64,000 bases of DNA from Lingula anatina (Eukaryota; Brachiopoda; Lingulata; Lingulida; Lingulidae). The position numbers and the translations under genes are program-made. The DNA lies in contig NW_019775840.1 of NCBI RefSeq assembly GCF_001039355.2, forward strand, positions 82,219 through 146,218, written 5' to 3'. Shown here piece by piece: positions 63,004 to 64,000 of the stretch. The first letter of the stretch is position 1. Each line of letters starts with the position of its first letter. The notes under the pieces were generated by a model. The model did not search any database, had not been told where the DNA came from, and was given only the letters and a program-made list of their open reading frames with translations.

Positions 63004-63495
63004 TATTATTATTTATAGTCTAAAATCCATATAAAATGTTCAGTAGAAAAGGTAGTTAAAATAATAAGATATTAAGATGTGAACTAAAATGTAATTGAAA
63101 ATGTAACTGATATTAAAAATAAATTGTACAATGTAAAAGATAAAACTTTTTGAAGATATGTTTTTAATTCTTTTTTTGATATTGTCCTCAGACTCTATCG
63201 TTTTTAAGAAAATAAGGAGAATGTTCCACTCAATTGGTCCATAGACTTGAAGAGCAAGATCGCCGTATGCTCTTAATCTGGAATTCTACCTTATCATACA
63301 GCATTTAAGCTACCTGCTTCTTTGCCAAACAAAGCCACTCAGTAAATTTATAAGAAAAACAAAAATACGGTTTTGAAGTTAAGAGGCAAACATCACCAAA
63401 ATGTGCAAAAACAGAATAACTACCATACATGTAAACAGATTGTGCCAATTTTCAAAAGCAATCACCCTGAGCTTCAGAGATAACTTGACACTTAC
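62244..63495. other. ECSIT upstream intron, microsatellites
   Basis: It holds (AAT)n tracts at about 62873-62896 and 62976-63012 and the repeat shared with 44765-44830. No exon is recognised. Confidence 0.5.
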
Positions 63496-63519
63496 CTCTT
63501 CACAATAGCCTATCTTCAT
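63496..63519 (-). CDS. Possible upstream ECSIT exon end
   Basis: The minus strand reads MKIGYCEE and then a strong donor, GTAAGT, phase 0, compatible with the exon at 62243. The frame is closed by a TAA just upstream and the mitochondrial N-terminus would be missing, so this may be chance. Confidence 0.25.
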
Positions 63520-63629
63520 CGTGTCAAGTTACCTCTGACGAAAATAGTTTGACCTAGTTAATATAAGCCAATCGAATCCAAGTTTCAAAATTTTTCACCA
63601 AAGTTTGGTGAAAACGCTGATTGGTTGAC

Positions 63630-63725
63630 CGTCAATCGGTAATCCTCGGCTGATTCCGCAAGCTCCATACTAACAACAAAGTTATTGTCGAGTGCGGAGA
63701 TATCCGAGTAGTTCCGAGTGCATAA
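63630..63725. repeat. Segment shared with the transposon at 6590-6680
   Basis: AATCCTCGGCTGATTCCGCA, GTGCGGAGATATCCGAGTAG and TTCCGAGTGC also occur in the extra part of copy 1 at 6590-6680. Confidence 0.75.
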
Positions 63726-63808
63726 GCGTACACAAAGAAAGCATGGCGTCTCCTACGAGTGACTACGTAAAATAATGTGTTAAGTTATCTCTTGATTCTT
63801 TGCAAAAT

Positions 63809-63964
63809 ATGAGTATATCGGAATTGAAACCAGAGCAGTTTGAGGCCCTGCATCATTATCTACTGAGGGATGATGTATTTTGCGTGCTGCCCACAGGTTA
63901 CGGCAAGTCCCTGATATTCAGCCTTATCTTTGATTGGTCCGGATTTGAACAAAGCGCGCTTTGA
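63809..63964 (+). pseudogene. RecQ-like helicase N-terminal fragment
   Basis: The 51-residue ORF contains LKPEQFEALHHYLLRDDVFC and VLPTGYGKSLIF, the Q-motif-like start and Walker A (GYGKS) of RecQ-like SF2 helicases. A stop follows 19 residues after Walker A. RecQ-like copies are numerous in several marine invertebrate genomes; this one is truncated or continues beyond the window by a route I cannot see. Confidence 0.7.
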
Positions 63965-64000
63965 CTCGTTCGCGTTCATTGGCTAGATCGTTCAATGAGT

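Overview
The window is AT-rich, intron-rich animal DNA, full of small DNA transposons and microsatellites. Compact single-domain EGF and SRCR exons, an ECSIT orthologue, CR1/L2-like and Penelope-like retroelement fragments and a RecQ-like fragment suggest a marine invertebrate. A deuterostome such as a hemichordate, amphioxus or echinoderm is my best guess, but the sequence alone does not settle it.

About 55 kb on the minus strand is a tandem array of five paralogous genes, called A to E here from low to high coordinate. None is a family I can name. The shared plan, reading 5' to 3' on the minus strand, is: a non-coding first exon; a tiny exon that starts translation (MADxxG); one exon with a short cytoplasmic tail carrying Tyr motifs plus one membrane segment; a series of one-exon EGF domains of four recognisable types (a, b, c, d); and a last exon with a whole six-cysteine (group A) SRCR domain followed at once by the stop. 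Basic residues precede the membrane segment, so the protein should be type II: N-terminus inside, EGF stalk and SRCR tip outside. This is the topology of class A scavenger receptors (MSR1, MARCO) with EGF modules in place of collagen.

Gene A (1-2286) runs off the left edge. Gene B (8785-12057) is a decaying copy: it has lost the tail/membrane exon and the first-exon donor, and has a 2-base insertion in an EGF exon. Gene C (17953-about 34880) is complete with seven EGF domains; an LTR retrotransposon and a MITE swell its first intron to about 10 kb. Gene D (41445-about 46285) is the compact form, a-b-c-d-SRCR. Gene E (48384-53992) has a tail exon with the Tyr-motif segment in three tandem copies. 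Each spacer holds remnants (3'-UTR block and/or SRCR relic) of a further gene, so the duplicated unit was larger than one gene.

At the right end (58941-about 62243) lie four exons of ECSIT, a mitochondrial complex I assembly factor and Toll-pathway adaptor, also on the minus strand; its N-terminal exons are outside or unrecognised. One of its introns contains Penelope-like element ends arranged as an inverted repeat with hammerhead-like motifs. The last 200 bases hold a RecQ-like helicase fragment.

Mobile DNA explains much of the remainder: a young 7.4-kb LTR element without coding capacity, an internally deleted Tc1 element, and at least ten MITE-like families, several in two copies or nested.
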